Shown piece after piece: positions 9,454-17,910 of a stretch of 64,000 nucleotides of DNA. Location: assembly GCA_934667095.1 (NCBI GenBank), contig CAKULE010000010.1, forward strand, positions 31,089-95,088. The letters run 5' to 3'. The notes under the pieces are model-generated. The model was not told the origin of the DNA and ran no database searches. It worked only from the letters and a program-made list of their open reading frames with translations. The first letter of the stretch is position 1; every line of letters begins with the position of its first letter. This DNA comes from an uncultured Oscillospiraceae bacterium. Lineage in GTDB: Bacteria > Bacillota > Clostridia > Oscillospirales > Oscillospiraceae. A program made the translations under genes and the position numbers.

Positions 9454-10941
9454 ATGGCTTTGGACATGCAGTGGTTCGACGAGATGGAGGCCCGCATCCC
9501 CCACGGGAAGGTACGCACCCGCTTCGCCCCCTCCCCCACCGGGTACATGCACGTGGGCAACCTGCGCACCGCGCTCTACACCTGGCTCATCGCCCGCAAT
9601 GCCGGGGGCACCTTCATCCTGCGCATTGAGGACACCGATCAGGGCCGGCTGGTGGAGGGCGCCACCGACGTGATCTACCGCACGCTGGAGGAATGCCATC
9701 TGGACCACGACGAGGGCCCCGACGTGGGCGGCCCCGTGGGCCCCTATATCCAGTCTGAGCGGCGGGACCTGTACGGCAAATACGCCAAGCTGCTGGTGGA
9801 ACGGGGCCACGCCTACTACTGCTTCTGCGAGAAGGCGGAGAGCGAGGAGGACTCCGGGGAGTTCGACCGGGGGGACGACCCCTGCCGGGACCTCTCCCCC
9901 GCCGAGGTGGAGGAGAAGCTGGCCGCCGGCCTGCCCTACGTCATCCGCCAGCGCATCCCCCGGGAGGGCTCTACCACCTTCCACGACATTTCTTTCGGCG
10001 ACATCACCGTGCCCAACAAGGACCTGGACGATCAGGTGCTGCTGAAGCGGGACGGCCTGCCCACCTATAACTTCGCCAACGTGGTGGACGACCACCTGAT
10101 GGGCATCACCCACGTGGTGCGGGGCAGCGAGTACCTCTCCTCCGCTCCCAAGTATGACCTGCTGTATCAGGGCTTCGGCTGGGAGGTGCCCACCTATGTC
10201 CACTGCTCCCCCGTCATGCGGGACGCCCAGCACAAGATGTCCAAGCGCCACGGCGACCCCTCCTACGAGGACCTGAAGGCGCAGGGCTACCTCACCGACG
10301 CCATTCTGAACTACGTGGCCCTGCTGGGCTGGTCCCCCAAGGGAGAGAAGTCCGAGGAGGAGTTCTTTACGCTGGACGAGCTGGCAGCCGCCTTCGATCT
10401 GGCGGGCATCTCCAAGTCCCCCGCCATCTTCGACATCGACAAGCTGACCTATTTCAACGCCCACTATCTGCGCACCATGGCCCCCGAGGACTTCGCCAGG
10501 GCGGCCGAGCCCTACATCCGGCAGGCTGTGAAGGACCCCGCCTACGATGCGGCAGAGATTGCAGCCCTGCTGCAGGCCCGGTGCGAAAAGCTCACCGACA
10601 TCCCCGAGAAGGTGGACTTCTTCGACACTCTGCCCGAGTACGGCGCGGACCTGTACACCAACAAGAAGTCCAAGACCGACTCCGCCGTGTCTCTGAACAT
10701 GCTGGAGAAGACCCGGCCGGTGCTGGCCGCCCTGCCCAGCTGGGATCAGGACAGCATTCACGATGCGCTGGTAGGGCTGGCCGAGGAGCTGGGCGTGAAG
10801 AACGCCACCCTCATGTGGCCCCTGCGCATCGCCGTGGCCGGCAAGGCCGTCACCCCCGGCGGCGCGGTGGAGCTGTGCCGCATCCTCGGGAAGGATGAGG
10901 TCCTGCGCCGCATGGACCTCGGCATGGAAAAGTTGAAATAA
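9454..10941 (+). CDS. gltX: Glutamyl-tRNA synthetase
   Basis: The 495-residue class I synthetase charges tRNA-Glu (and, in organisms without GlnRS, tRNA-Gln). The ATP-binding motifs are FAPSPTGYMHVGN (the HIGH motif appears as HVGN, His33) and KMSKR (261-265). The C-terminal third forms the anticodon-binding helical domain. ACGGAGG precedes the ATG. It is monocistronic with its own promoter and terminator, divergent from the str operon. Whether it discriminates Glu from Gln tRNA cannot be read from the sequence. Confidence 0.96.
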   Translation: MALDMQWFDEMEARIPHGKVRTRFAPSPTGYMHVGNLRTALYTWLIARNAGGTFILRIEDTDQGRLVEGATDVIYRTLEECHLDHDEGPDVGGPVGPYIQSERRDLYGKYAKLLVERGHAYYCFCEKAESEEDSGEFDRGDDPCRDLSPAEVEEKLAAGLPYVIRQRIPREGSTTFHDISFGDITVPNKDLDDQVLLKRDGLPTYNFANVVDDHLMGITHVVRGSEYLSSAPKYDLLYQGFGWEVPTYVHCSPVMRDAQHKMSKRHGDPSYEDLKAQGYLTDAILNYVALLGWSPKGEKSEEEFFTLDELAAAFDLAGISKSPAIFDIDKLTYFNAHYLRTMAPEDFARAAEPYIRQAVKDPAYDAAEIAALLQARCEKLTDIPEKVDFFDTLPEYGADLYTNKKSKTDSAVSLNMLEKTRPVLAALPSWDQDSIHDALVGLAEELGVKNATLMWPLRIAVAGKAVTPGGAVELCRILGKDEVLRRMDLGMEKLK

Positions 10942-10951
10942 GCCCGTTTTG

Positions 10952-10984
10952 AAAGGGCCCCGCCGGTCTCCCGGCGGGGCCCTT
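10952..10984. terminator. Bidirectional terminator after gltX
   Basis: Perfect 14-base arms AAGGGCCCCGCCGG / CCGGCGGGGCCCTT with a four-base loop, between two convergent genes. Confidence 0.8.
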
Positions 10985-10990
10985 CTGCAT

Positions 10991-11461
10991 TCAGTTGCGG
11001 GAGCACTTCTCCGCGTCGATGGACAGCACCACCATCAACGCCCGCAGGGCGTCGGCGGGGTCAGCCACGTCGATGACGTAGGTGTCTGTCCAGTGGAAGA
11101 GCTCCTTGGAGATGACCGCCACCTCCCGGCCGGAGCCGTCAGTAATGGTGTAGTCCCACTCCATGAACTCCCCCTGAATGTCCCAGTCAAAGCCGTCGAT
11201 GTAGTACCGGGGACGGAAAAAAGAGAGCTCCTTCTGCAGGGTGCCCACCAGCACGTCCTGCTCATACAGCTCGAACTTGGGCAGAAGGGTAAGCACCCTC
11301 TGCTGGACGGTGCCGATGTGATACCCCTCCGGGTCCAGAATGTGCAGGCAGTGGCCCCAGCTCAGCTGGCCCTCCACAGTGTAGAGGACCCGCTCGTCCT
11401 CACCGTAGATGTCGTAGCTGTCGAACCACGAGAAAAATCGCTGCTTGAACAGAAGCTTCAT
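10991..11461 (-). CDS. LURP-one-related (LOR/YxjI-type) protein
   Basis: The 156-residue protein resembles the bacterial LURP-one-related family, which adopts a tubby-like barrel. The segments MKLLFKQRFFSWFDSYDIYGEDE, LHILDPEGYHIGTVQQRVL and WDYTITDGSGREVAVISKELF (read in parts) are typical. Molecular function is unknown. AAAGGAGG supports the ATG. It starts 13 bases after the AlgX-like gene and is the last gene of a leftward operon with the MBOAT gene, which hints at envelope-related work, but that is only association. Confidence 0.8.
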   Translation of the reverse strand: MKLLFKQRFFSWFDSYDIYGEDERVLYTVEGQLSWGHCLHILDPEGYHIGTVQQRVLTLLPKFELYEQDVLVGTLQKELSFFRPRYYIDGFDWDIQGEFMEWDYTITDGSGREVAVISKELFHWTDTYVIDVADPADALRALMVVLSIDAEKCSRN

Positions 11462-11474
11462 CGTATTTCCTCCT

Positions 11475-12506
11475 TTACCGCTCCCGCATGGGGGTCTCCA
11501 GCAGCTGGGCCAGATGATCTGCCCGGCTCTGCCACAGGGCGGCGTCCGTGCCGCTGGCGGTCAGGGCCAGGTGTTCCTCCTCCCAGGCGGCCAGGGCGGC
11601 GGTGAACTTCACCGCGCCCACCAGGTTCAGGTGGAGGTCGTCGTAGAAGTCCACGGCCCTGTCCAGGCCGATGGCATCGAAGCGGTCCTCCTCGTTGAAG
11701 TCTACCACGAAGGCCCCCTCCAGCTCCGCCAGGCGGGCCTTGAGTGCGTCCATCTCCTCCGCCGGCATACGGGCCACCACCGGCGTCACGTAGAACACCG
11801 GGGTGATCCCCCGCTGGCGGCACAGTTCCCAGATCTTCTCCAGAAATTCGTAATTGCGCTCGATATTCTCCCAGTCCGGCTTCACGTTCCGGGTGTAGAA
11901 TTCCCCCGCCGGGCGGTACTGGTTCAGATAGGTGTAGCCCGCCTTCAGGTCCGGCCCGTAGCCGCCCAGAGCATAGCGGAAGTCATCCCGGGTCAGTTCC
12001 TTCCAGCGGTCGTGATAGAACACCAGCGGGAACAGCAGGCCGGCGCGCAGTTCAGGCTCCGCCTCCTGGAAGGTGGCCTCCAGCCGGGCGCGGCCCCAGG
12101 GCATCATGCCCACGTTGATCTTGGTGAAGCTGGTGTACCGGGGGTAGAACAGCCCCGTGATCTCCACGAACACTACTTGGGGCGACTGGGTCTTGAGGCA
12201 CTCTTTCAAGTAATAGTAACTCATGGGGAGGGTCTGCTCGCCGCCGGCCATGACGTAAGCGCTGAGTCCCGTCTCCCGCCAGAACTCCGCGGGGACCACG
12301 TCGCAGTAGGCCAGGGAACTGCCCAGCACCAGGGCGTCCACGGACTGCTCCGGTTCGGCCAGGTAGTGGCCTCAGGTGGAGCCGTAATTGTGCCGCTTCG
12401 GGGTGAGCAGCGCCGTGAGGAGGAGCAGGATCCCCGCCAGCAGCACCAGCGAGATCCCCAGGGCCAGCCACTCCCGCTTCAGCTTGGAACGCTGTTTTGT
12501 TTCCAT
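11475..12506 (-). pseudogene. AlgX/DltD-like O-acylation partner, interrupted by an in-frame TGA
   Basis: From the ATG at 12506 (AAGGAGG upstream) a single frame runs to 11475, broken only by a TGA at 12374-12372 (codon 45). The first 44 codons give a charged start and one membrane anchor; after the TGA come HYLAEPEQSVDALVLGSSLAYCDVVP and the rest of an SGNH-like extracytoplasmic domain. In relatives I recall a Trp (TGG) at this place, so a TGG-to-TGA change is the simplest reading. The GTG at 12341 could allow a truncated product without the anchor. The protein would work with the preceding MBOAT enzyme in transferring acyl groups to a cell-surface polymer. A sequencing error is also possible. 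Confidence 0.75.
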
Positions 12507-12518
12507 GGGCCGCCCTCC

Positions 12519-13961
12519 TTAAAACCGGAAATAGACGAATTCCTGGGCGTCGTACCCGGCGCCGTAGGCCCCGAAGATCAGGGCCGCCAGCACCAGGGCC
12601 AGGCACACGGCGTACCGGGGGGCCACCACGGCGCACAGCCGCTCCGGGATGAGACGGCGGCGGTCCAGCAGGTCGAAGAGGAACAGCAGGATCACCCCGA
12701 CCCCCACCACCAGCAGCCACGACCGGCCGATGCCTAGGGCCACCAGGTCGGGCAGGACGAAGCCGCCCGTCGCCGTGAAGATGCGGCGGAGGATCTCCAG
12801 CGCCTGGGCCATGCTTCCCGCCCGGAAGAACACCCACGCAACCGTGGACAGCAGAAAGACGATGACCGTCTGCACCACCCGCAGCAGCAGGCAGTCCTCC
12901 CCCAGCCGAAGGGCCTTATAGAGCCCCTGGCGCAGGGGCAACAGAGCGTCCCCGACGATCTGATACATGCCGTTGAGTACGCCCCACACCACAAAGGTCA
13001 GGGCCGCGCCGTGCCAAAGGCCGCTGAGGGCAAAGACGATGAGCAGGTTCAGCCAGGTGCGGGCCTTCCCCTTCCGGCTACCGCCCAGGGGAACATAGAG
13101 GTAATCCCGGAACCAGGAGGACAGGGAGATGTGCCACCGCCGCCAGAAGTCCTTGATGCTGTGGCTGAAATAGGGGGAGTCGAAATTCTCCGCCAGGGTG
13201 ACGCCCAGCAGCCGGGCGGAGCCGATGGCCATGTCGGAGTAGGCGGAGAAGTCGCAGTAAATTTGCAGGCTGTAGGCCAGGGCCGCCGCCAGCAGCTGCG
13301 CGCCGGTGCACTGGTCGTGGACGGCGAAGGCGGCGTTCACCAGGATGGCCAGCCGGTCGGCCAGCACCATCTTCTTGCACAGGCCGATGAGGAAGCGCAG
13401 GCTGCCCCGCTGCCAGTCCTCCAGGCTGGCCCGGCGGCGCTGCTCCAGCTGGGGCAGCAGGTGGCCCGCCCGCTCGATGGGGCCGGACAGAATGGCCGGG
13501 AAGAAGGCCACGAACAGGGCGAAGCGCACGATGCTCCTCTCCGCCGGGCGCTTGCCCCGGTACACATCCATCAGGCTGCCGCACACCGTGAAGGTGTAGA
13601 AGGACACGCCGGCGGGCATCAGCAGGGACATGGGCTCCCCGGGCGCGCGGCCCAGGATCAGGTCGATGAGGGAGATGGAGAAGTTCAGGTACTTGAACAG
13701 GAACAGCACGCCCAGGTCCAGGCACAGGCCCAGGATCAGCCAGAGTTTTTTCCGGGCCGGGCGGTCCTCCATGGCGCGGGCCAGGGCGTAGTTCCACGCC
13801 GTGGCCGCCAGCAGCAGGGGCAGGGCCTTGGGGCTGCACAGCAGATAAAAGCCGTAGCTGGCCAGCAGCAGGAACACCGTGCGGCAGCGGGCGGGCAGCA
13901 GACTGTGTACCACGGCCGCGGCCAGCAGAAAGGCAATATAGGCGATGGAGTTGGGCGTCAC
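12519..13961 (-). CDS. MBOAT-family O-acyltransferase (AlgI/DltB-like)
   Basis: The 480-residue multi-pass enzyme moves acyl groups across the membrane for O-acylation of an extracellular polymer. The signature GLWHGAALTFVVWGVLNG contains the catalytic His, and FRDYLYVPLGGSRKGKARTW is typical of the AlgI branch. About ten hydrophobic segments are visible. I chose the GTG at 13961, which follows GGGGAGAGGG; the frame is open further upstream but without a ribosome binding site. An AlgX/DltD-like partner follows after 12 bases. The acceptor (alginate-like, teichoic acid or peptidoglycan) is not known. Confidence 0.9.
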   Translation of the reverse strand: MTPNSIAYIAFLLAAAVVHSLLPARCRTVFLLLASYGFYLLCSPKALPLLLAATAWNYALARAMEDRPARKKLWLILGLCLDLGVLFLFKYLNFSISLIDLILGRAPGEPMSLLMPAGVSFYTFTVCGSLMDVYRGKRPAERSIVRFALFVAFFPAILSGPIERAGHLLPQLEQRRRASLEDWQRGSLRFLIGLCKKMVLADRLAILVNAAFAVHDQCTGAQLLAAALAYSLQIYCDFSAYSDMAIGSARLLGVTLAENFDSPYFSHSIKDFWRRWHISLSSWFRDYLYVPLGGSRKGKARTWLNLLIVFALSGLWHGAALTFVVWGVLNGMYQIVGDALLPLRQGLYKALRLGEDCLLLRVVQTVIVFLLSTVAWVFFRAGSMAQALEILRRIFTATGGFVLPDLVALGIGRSWLLVVGVGVILLFLFDLLDRRRLIPERLCAVVAPRYAVCLALVLAALIFGAYGAGYDAQEFVYFRF

Positions 13962-13999
13962 GGTCCCTCTCCCCTTCCGAAAAGTTGATGTCCTGTCGA

Positions 14000-14028
14000 T
14001 TCTACCAGAAACGCCCGGAAAAGGCAAG
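14000..14028 (-). promoter_or_regulatory. Promoter of the MBOAT operon
   Basis: TTGCCT (14028-14023) and TAGAAT (14005-14000) on the minus strand with a 17-base spacer. The preceding GC-rich inverted repeat (about 14032-14066) with TTTTTC probably terminates rqcH. Confidence 0.6.
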
Positions 14029-14079
14029 AAAAAGCGGCAGCCGGGGCAGATCATGCCGCGGCCGCCGCCTGTATCCGGG

Positions 14080-15819
14080 TCATTTCACCCGCAGGGCCTT
14101 GACGGTATCCCCGTCGGGGGTCACATACAGGGTATTATAGGTATTGTAGACCACAAAGCCGGGCTTGGCCCCGGCGGGCTTCTTCACCACCCGCACGGGG
14201 GTGTAGTCCACCGGCACCTGACCGGAGTCCTTCCCCTGGGAGAAGTACGCCGCCAGCATGGCCGCCTCGGTGAGGGACTGCGGGTCCGGCTCCGCGCCGC
14301 CGGTCTTCAGGATCACGTGGGAGCCGTGGAGCTTCTGTACGTGGAGCCACAGGTCCCGCTTGTCCGCGTCCTTCAGGGTGAGGCGGTCGTTCTGACTATT
14401 GTTCTTGCCCACCAGAATAGTCAGCCCCGCGGTGGAGCGGAACTCCATAGGCTTGGCGTGGACGACCTTCTGCTTTCCCTTGGCAGTCATCTTCCGCTTG
14501 TGCTGGCGGAGGTAGCCGTTGTCCATCAGTTCCTGCCGGATCTCCTGCAGGTCCCGGTCCCCCTCGGACAGGGTGATCATCTGGAGCACGCTGTCCAGAT
14601 AGTCCAGCTCCGCCCGGTTCTTGGCCAGCTGGAGGGCCAGCATCTCCTCCGCCTTCTGGGCCTTTTTGTAGCTTTTGTAGTACTTGGCCGCGTTCTGCTG
14701 GGGGGTGAGCAGGGGATCCAGAGGGATCTCCACCTCGGCGCAGTCCGGGTCGTAATAATCCACGGCCCTGAGCACGGTCATGCCCCGCTCCATGGCGTAG
14801 AAATTGGTCGTGATGATGTCGCCGTACCGCCGCCACGTGTCCCGGTCCGCGGCGCGGGCCAGATCGGTCTCCTGCGCGGCGATCTTCTTGGCCGTCCGGT
14901 TGCGGGCCTGGGTCACAGAGCGGATGAAATCCTGCCCCCGCTGCTTCACCAGCTCCTGGGCCTCCCGGGCGGCGTAGAAGCCGTCCAGCAGGGCAGAGAA
15001 GCTCTCATACCGGCGGCACTCCACCGCCGGGCCATACTGGAGGATGGGCAGGAAGGTGAAGTCCTCCTCCCTGCCGTCCCGCACCAGCACGGTGGGGGTA
15101 AAGGACCTGGACTCCACAAGCTGCGTGAGGCGCTCCAATCGGAGGGCCAGTTCCTCCCGGCTGCCCTGCGCGCGGAAGGCCAGCTCCCGGGCGATGAGGG
15201 GGGAGAGCCCGGCGAAGGTGTCCAGCAGCCAGCGGTCCTGCCCGTCCCCCTCCGGGGCCTGCGCCAGCACCAACGCAGAGCGGTCCTCCGCCGGCATGGA
15301 GACGAAGTTCAGCTTGCCCGTGGGCTCCGGCGGCTGGTAGAACAGCCCCGGCATCAGCGGGCGCTTGGCGGACAGGTCGGCATCCACCCGGCGCAGGCAG
15401 TCAGTGATACGGCCCTCGCCGTCCAGCATCACAAGGTTGGACTTGCGGCCGATGCACTCCAGCACCAGCCGGCGCTCCACCCGGTCCCCCAGCTCGTTGA
15501 GGGTCTCGAAGCGGAAGTCCAGCAGGCGCTCCATGGGGGGCTGGGTGAGCTCCAGCAGACGGCCGCCCAAAAAGTACTTCCGCAGCAGCATGCAGAACAT
15601 GGGGGGCGTCTCCGGGTTCTCCCGGGTGACGGTGGTGAGCTGGGCCCGGGGGTGGCCGGGGTTGGCGGAGAGCAGCAGCTTCACATTGCCGCTGCCGGTA
15701 CGCATGTGGAGCACCGCCTCGTCCCGGGTGGGCTGATAGATCTTGTCGATCTTGCCGCCGAGGAGGGCGGTGCGCAGCTCATCCGCCAGAGCGGTCATGG
15801 TAATGGCGTCAAGCGGCAT
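14080..15819 (-). CDS. rqcH: RqcH (NFACT-family) ribosome quality control factor
   Basis: The 579-residue protein has an NFACT-N domain starting MPLDAITMTALADEL, a helical/coiled-coil middle (about 270-420) and an NFACT-R domain near 440-560 with FRSTAGLTILVGKNNSQND and KDLWLHVQ-like residues (here RDLWLHVQKLHGSHVILK). Members bind obstructed 50S subunits with peptidyl-tRNA and recruit tRNA-Ala to add C-terminal alanine tails; older annotations call them fibronectin-binding proteins. It starts 3 bases after the Mini-RNase III gene, so both are translated from one mRNA. Confidence 0.92.
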   Translation of the reverse strand: MPLDAITMTALADELRTALLGGKIDKIYQPTRDEAVLHMRTGSGNVKLLLSANPGHPRAQLTTVTRENPETPPMFCMLLRKYFLGGRLLELTQPPMERLLDFRFETLNELGDRVERRLVLECIGRKSNLVMLDGEGRITDCLRRVDADLSAKRPLMPGLFYQPPEPTGKLNFVSMPAEDRSALVLAQAPEGDGQDRWLLDTFAGLSPLIARELAFRAQGSREELALRLERLTQLVESRSFTPTVLVRDGREEDFTFLPILQYGPAVECRRYESFSALLDGFYAAREAQELVKQRGQDFIRSVTQARNRTAKKIAAQETDLARAADRDTWRRYGDIITTNFYAMERGMTVLRAVDYYDPDCAEVEIPLDPLLTPQQNAAKYYKSYKKAQKAEEMLALQLAKNRAELDYLDSVLQMITLSEGDRDLQEIRQELMDNGYLRQHKRKMTAKGKQKVVHAKPMEFRSTAGLTILVGKNNSQNDRLTLKDADKRDLWLHVQKLHGSHVILKTGGAEPDPQSLTEAAMLAAYFSQGKDSGQVPVDYTPVRVVKKPAGAKPGFVVYNTYNTLYVTPDGDTVKALRVK

Positions 15820-15822
15820 GGG

Positions 15823-16221
15823 TCAGTCCTCCATCATTTTCTCGAACAGCTCGTTGAGCCGGTCGGTGCGGCCCTTGAGCCAGAGATAGCCGAACAGGGC
15901 CTCCTGCGCGGTGGCAGTGTGATACTCCCCCACGCTGGCGCCCTTGGGCACGGCGGCGGTGCGGCTGTTGCGGCCCCGGCGGAAGACCTCCTGCTCCTCC
16001 TCGTCCAGCAGGGGGAGGATCTTCTGCACCCGGCTGGCCTGGGCCGGGGCGGAGACGTAGGTCACCGCGGCCTTATGCAGGCCCTTGTTGGTGGCCTTGC
16101 CGTGGAGACACAGCCAGGAGCGCACCATCAGCTCATACACGCCGTCCCCCAGGTGGGCCAGACCCAGCGAGCTGATGCCGTCTATCAGGTCCTGTCCTGC
16201 GGACAGGTGAAAATAGTCCAT
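15823..16221 (-). CDS. mrnC: Mini-ribonuclease III
   Basis: This 132-residue RNase III-like catalytic domain lacks a double-stranded RNA-binding domain. It shows LAHLGDGVYELMVRSWL, the RNase III signature region with acidic residues, and the late motif ASVGEYHTATAQEALFGYLWL with the catalytic Glu. In Bacillus the enzyme matures 23S rRNA ends. In many Firmicutes the gene neighbours cysS; here it is paired with rqcH instead, while cysS lies 31 kb away. Length fits the family. Confidence 0.93.
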   Translation of the reverse strand: MDYFHLSAGQDLIDGISSLGLAHLGDGVYELMVRSWLCLHGKATNKGLHKAAVTYVSAPAQASRVQKILPLLDEEEQEVFRRGRNSRTAAVPKGASVGEYHTATAQEALFGYLWLKGRTDRLNELFEKMMED

Positions 16222-16253
16222 AGTTTTAACTCCGTTCTTTGGATTTCAGCCAT

Positions 16254-16282
16254 AGGATAGCACATTTTTTCTCCCGGTTCAA
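16254..16282 (-). promoter_or_regulatory. Promoter of mrnC-rqcH
   Basis: TTGAAC (16282-16277) and TATCCT (16259-16254), 17-base spacer, divergent from and almost touching the promoter at 16284. Confidence 0.65.
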
Positions 16283-16283
16283 G

Positions 16284-16313
16284 TTGAATCGGGGCGGGGC
16301 GGCGTGGTATACT
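16284..16313 (+). promoter_or_regulatory. Promoter of the GIY-YIG gene
   Basis: TTGAAT (16284-16289) and TATACT (16308-16313), 18-base spacer, 20 bases from the start codon. Confidence 0.6.
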
Positions 16314-16333
16314 GGGCGGCAGAGGTGAGGGCG

Positions 16334-16609
16334 ATGAATTACACCTATATGCTCCAGTGCGGGGACGGGTCCCTCTACACCGGATGGACCAACGACCCGG
16401 CGCGGCGGCTGGCGGTCCATCAGGCGGGCAGGGGCGGGAAATATACCCGGTCCCGGCTGCCGGTGGAGCTGGTCTGGCTTGAGGAGTGGCCCACCAAGGA
16501 GGAGGCCATGGCCCGGGAGTGGGCCGTCAAGCAGCTGACCCGGCGGCAGAAGCTGGCGTTGGTCGAGGCATATAAAAAGAGCAGGAAAGAGCCCTGCGAG
16601 ACTTTCTGA
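16334..16609 (+). CDS. GIY-YIG nuclease-superfamily protein (YhbQ/UPF0213-like)
   Basis: The 91-residue single-domain protein has the GIY-YIG layout: YTYMLQCGDGSLYTGWTND, an Arg in DPARRLAVH and a late Glu in KEEAMAREWAVK. Family members such as E. coli YhbQ are presumed single-domain nucleases acting on branched or damaged DNA, but the cellular role is not settled. I start at the ATG at 16334 behind GAGGTGAGG; a longer frame starting ten codons earlier lacks such a site. It stands alone, followed by a hairpin terminator. Confidence 0.88.
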   Translation: MNYTYMLQCGDGSLYTGWTNDPARRLAVHQAGRGGKYTRSRLPVELVWLEEWPTKEEAMAREWAVKQLTRRQKLALVEAYKKSRKEPCETF

Positions 16610-16612
16610 ACA

Positions 16613-16748
16613 ACAAAAACGCCGCCCGGATGGGCGGCGTTTGAACGGAGCGGGAGCTCCGGTGCATGTGGTTCGGGGCCGCCGTTCTGGTCCGGCGGAC
16701 CCCGATTCTGAGAAAAGAGAGAGGGAGGATGTCAGCATTTCTTCTGAC
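16613..16748 (-). ncRNA. Candidate small RNA with an anti-Shine-Dalgarno stretch
   Basis: An extended -10 promoter (TGGTATGAT, 16763-16755 on the minus strand) faces a gap without ORFs that ends in a strong terminator, predicting a transcript of about 135 nt. Its 5' part has a small hairpin (GTCAG / CTGAC), then a pyrimidine-rich single-stranded stretch beginning ATCCTCCCTCTCTC that is complementary to ribosome binding sites, then a strong hairpin at 16676-16704, then the terminator. The layout resembles C-rich regulatory RNAs of Firmicutes, but I do not recognise the family. Transcription is inferred. Confidence 0.4.
16614..16643. terminator. Bidirectional terminator
   Basis: Stem AAACGCCGCCC / GGGCGGCGTTT with loop GGAT. 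On the minus strand the tail is TTTTTGTTG, so it would also end the candidate small RNA. Confidence 0.8.
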
Positions 16749-16814
16749 GATGTTATCATACCAGAGGGCCGCAAAGAAATGATTGACTTTTTTAGAATGT
16801 TTTGTAAATGAATT

Positions 16815-17070
16815 GTGAACGGAAGCGGCGAGCATCCGGGAGCAGGCCGGATGGAGCGGAGCGACGGGCAAAACCCAAGGAGGGCCACAGGCCCGGATGG
16901 ATTTGCCCGGAGCCGCAGCGAAGCCGGCCGTTGCGGAGGATGCGAGCCGTGACAAGGAAGCAGCGAGCCGTCGTGCGCAGCACAGATGGAGATTCCGCCG
17001 CTTGCAGGCGGCGGGGCGCGCAAACAGGTCAGTCTCTCCTTGCAGCCGCAAGCTGCTGTCGGGAACGGGC
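16815..17070. other. GC-rich gap without a recognisable gene
   Basis: About 250 bases with no supported CDS. They contain several local inverted repeats: CATCCGG / CCGGATG near 16835-16855, CGGGCAAA / TTTGCCCG near 16865-16911, a CCGCC / GGCGG hairpin near 16995-17013 and GCAGC / GCTGC near 17042-17056. A weak TTGACT box lies at 16783. It could hold a structured RNA or decayed repeats. Confidence 0.4.
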
Positions 17071-17076
17071 ATCAGG

Positions 17077-17115
17077 CAAAAAGCACCCCCACCCTGTTCG
17101 GGTGGGGATGCTTTT
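17077..17115. terminator. Terminator of the SH3-domain gene
   Basis: Stem AAGCAcCCCCACC / GGGTGGGGaTGCTT with loop CTGTTC and T-rich flanks on both strands. Confidence 0.8.
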
Positions 17116-17117
17116 AC

Positions 17118-17843
17118 TCAGCTGACTGTAACGCTGCCGCGGGCCATGACGGCGGCCGTACCGGTGGAGCCCGAGGCGTTCAGGGTGATGTACACCGCGG
17201 AGACATAGCCCGTCAGGCTGCCGGAGCGCACCTGATACCAGCTTCCGTTGGTGCTCAACACCGTGACGGTGGTCCCGGCGGAAAGGGTGCCCAGGATCTT
17301 GTAGCTGGTGCCCGCGCCGGCCCGGACGTTCAGCGGCCCGTTATTCACCGTGCCGGTGAGGGCCGCCTCGGGCACAGTCACGCTGCAGGCCGTCAGGACC
17401 AGATAGAGGTGGTTGGCCTTGAGGGCCTGTCCCTTGGTGAGGGCAGTGCCGTCGGTCTGGTCCAGCAGGTCGGCGTTCGCCACGGCGGAGCCCGAGCGGA
17501 GCACCAGCTCGGCGCCGGCAGCGCACTTCAGGCTCTGCCCCTTGCCGAAGGAGACCGACTTGAACAGGGCGCTCCCCTGCCCCACCCCGGTCTCGGCGCT
17601 GTCGATGGCGCTCTTCACCCGGGCGTCCCAGTCGGAAATGGCCTTGTCCAGATCGTTCTTCAGCTGGGCGTCGCTGTTTGCCACGGTCTCGTCCACCATG
17701 GTCTGGACCTGACCGGTGAAGATGTTCTTTAAGTAGCTGAGGGTAACGAGGGGGTCGCTCTCGCCGCCGGCGGCATAGGCCGCCGTCACCGCCACCGCCG
17801 CAGCGGCGACGCCCAGCAGGGCAATTTTCCAGCTTCGTTTCAT
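17118..17843 (-). CDS. Secreted or membrane-anchored bacterial SH3-domain protein
   Basis: The 241-residue protein starts with a signal peptide or anchor (residues 1-25, positive MKRSWK then a hydrophobic core ending AAYAA). A helical middle part (about 35-95) is followed by a region rich in small residues (100-155) and a bacterial SH3 domain near residues 165-222, with LNVRAGAGTSYKILGTL and WYQVRSGSLTGYVSAVYI. Such domains bind peptidoglycan peptides, so a cell-wall role is likely. No catalytic domain is visible. It follows the EndoA gene on the same strand after 67 bases with a GC-rich hairpin. Confidence 0.78.
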   Translation of the reverse strand: MKRSWKIALLGVAAAAVAVTAAYAAGGESDPLVTLSYLKNIFTGQVQTMVDETVANSDAQLKNDLDKAISDWDARVKSAIDSAETGVGQGSALFKSVSFGKGQSLKCAAGAELVLRSGSAVANADLLDQTDGTALTKGQALKANHLYLVLTACSVTVPEAALTGTVNNGPLNVRAGAGTSYKILGTLSAGTTVTVLSTNGSWYQVRSGSLTGYVSAVYITLNASGSTGTAAVMARGSVTVS

Positions 17844-17910
17844 CGCGTTTCCTCCGTGTTGGGCGGGCCTGCCCCGATGCCCGGGGCAGGCTATGTCGGT
17901 TGGTACAGGG

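Noticed and set aside
12372..12374. Selenocysteine readthrough at the TGA in the AlgX-like gene
   Set aside because: The expected residue is Trp, no redox motif surrounds it and I see no obvious insertion-element hairpin just after the codon; a nonsense change or sequencing error is simpler.
16527..17072. 181-codon minus-strand ORF in the 16.5-17.1 kb gap
   Set aside because: Arg/Ala/Ser-rich with no family resemblance, overlaps the GIY-YIG gene and a terminator; typical of chance frames in GC-rich DNA.
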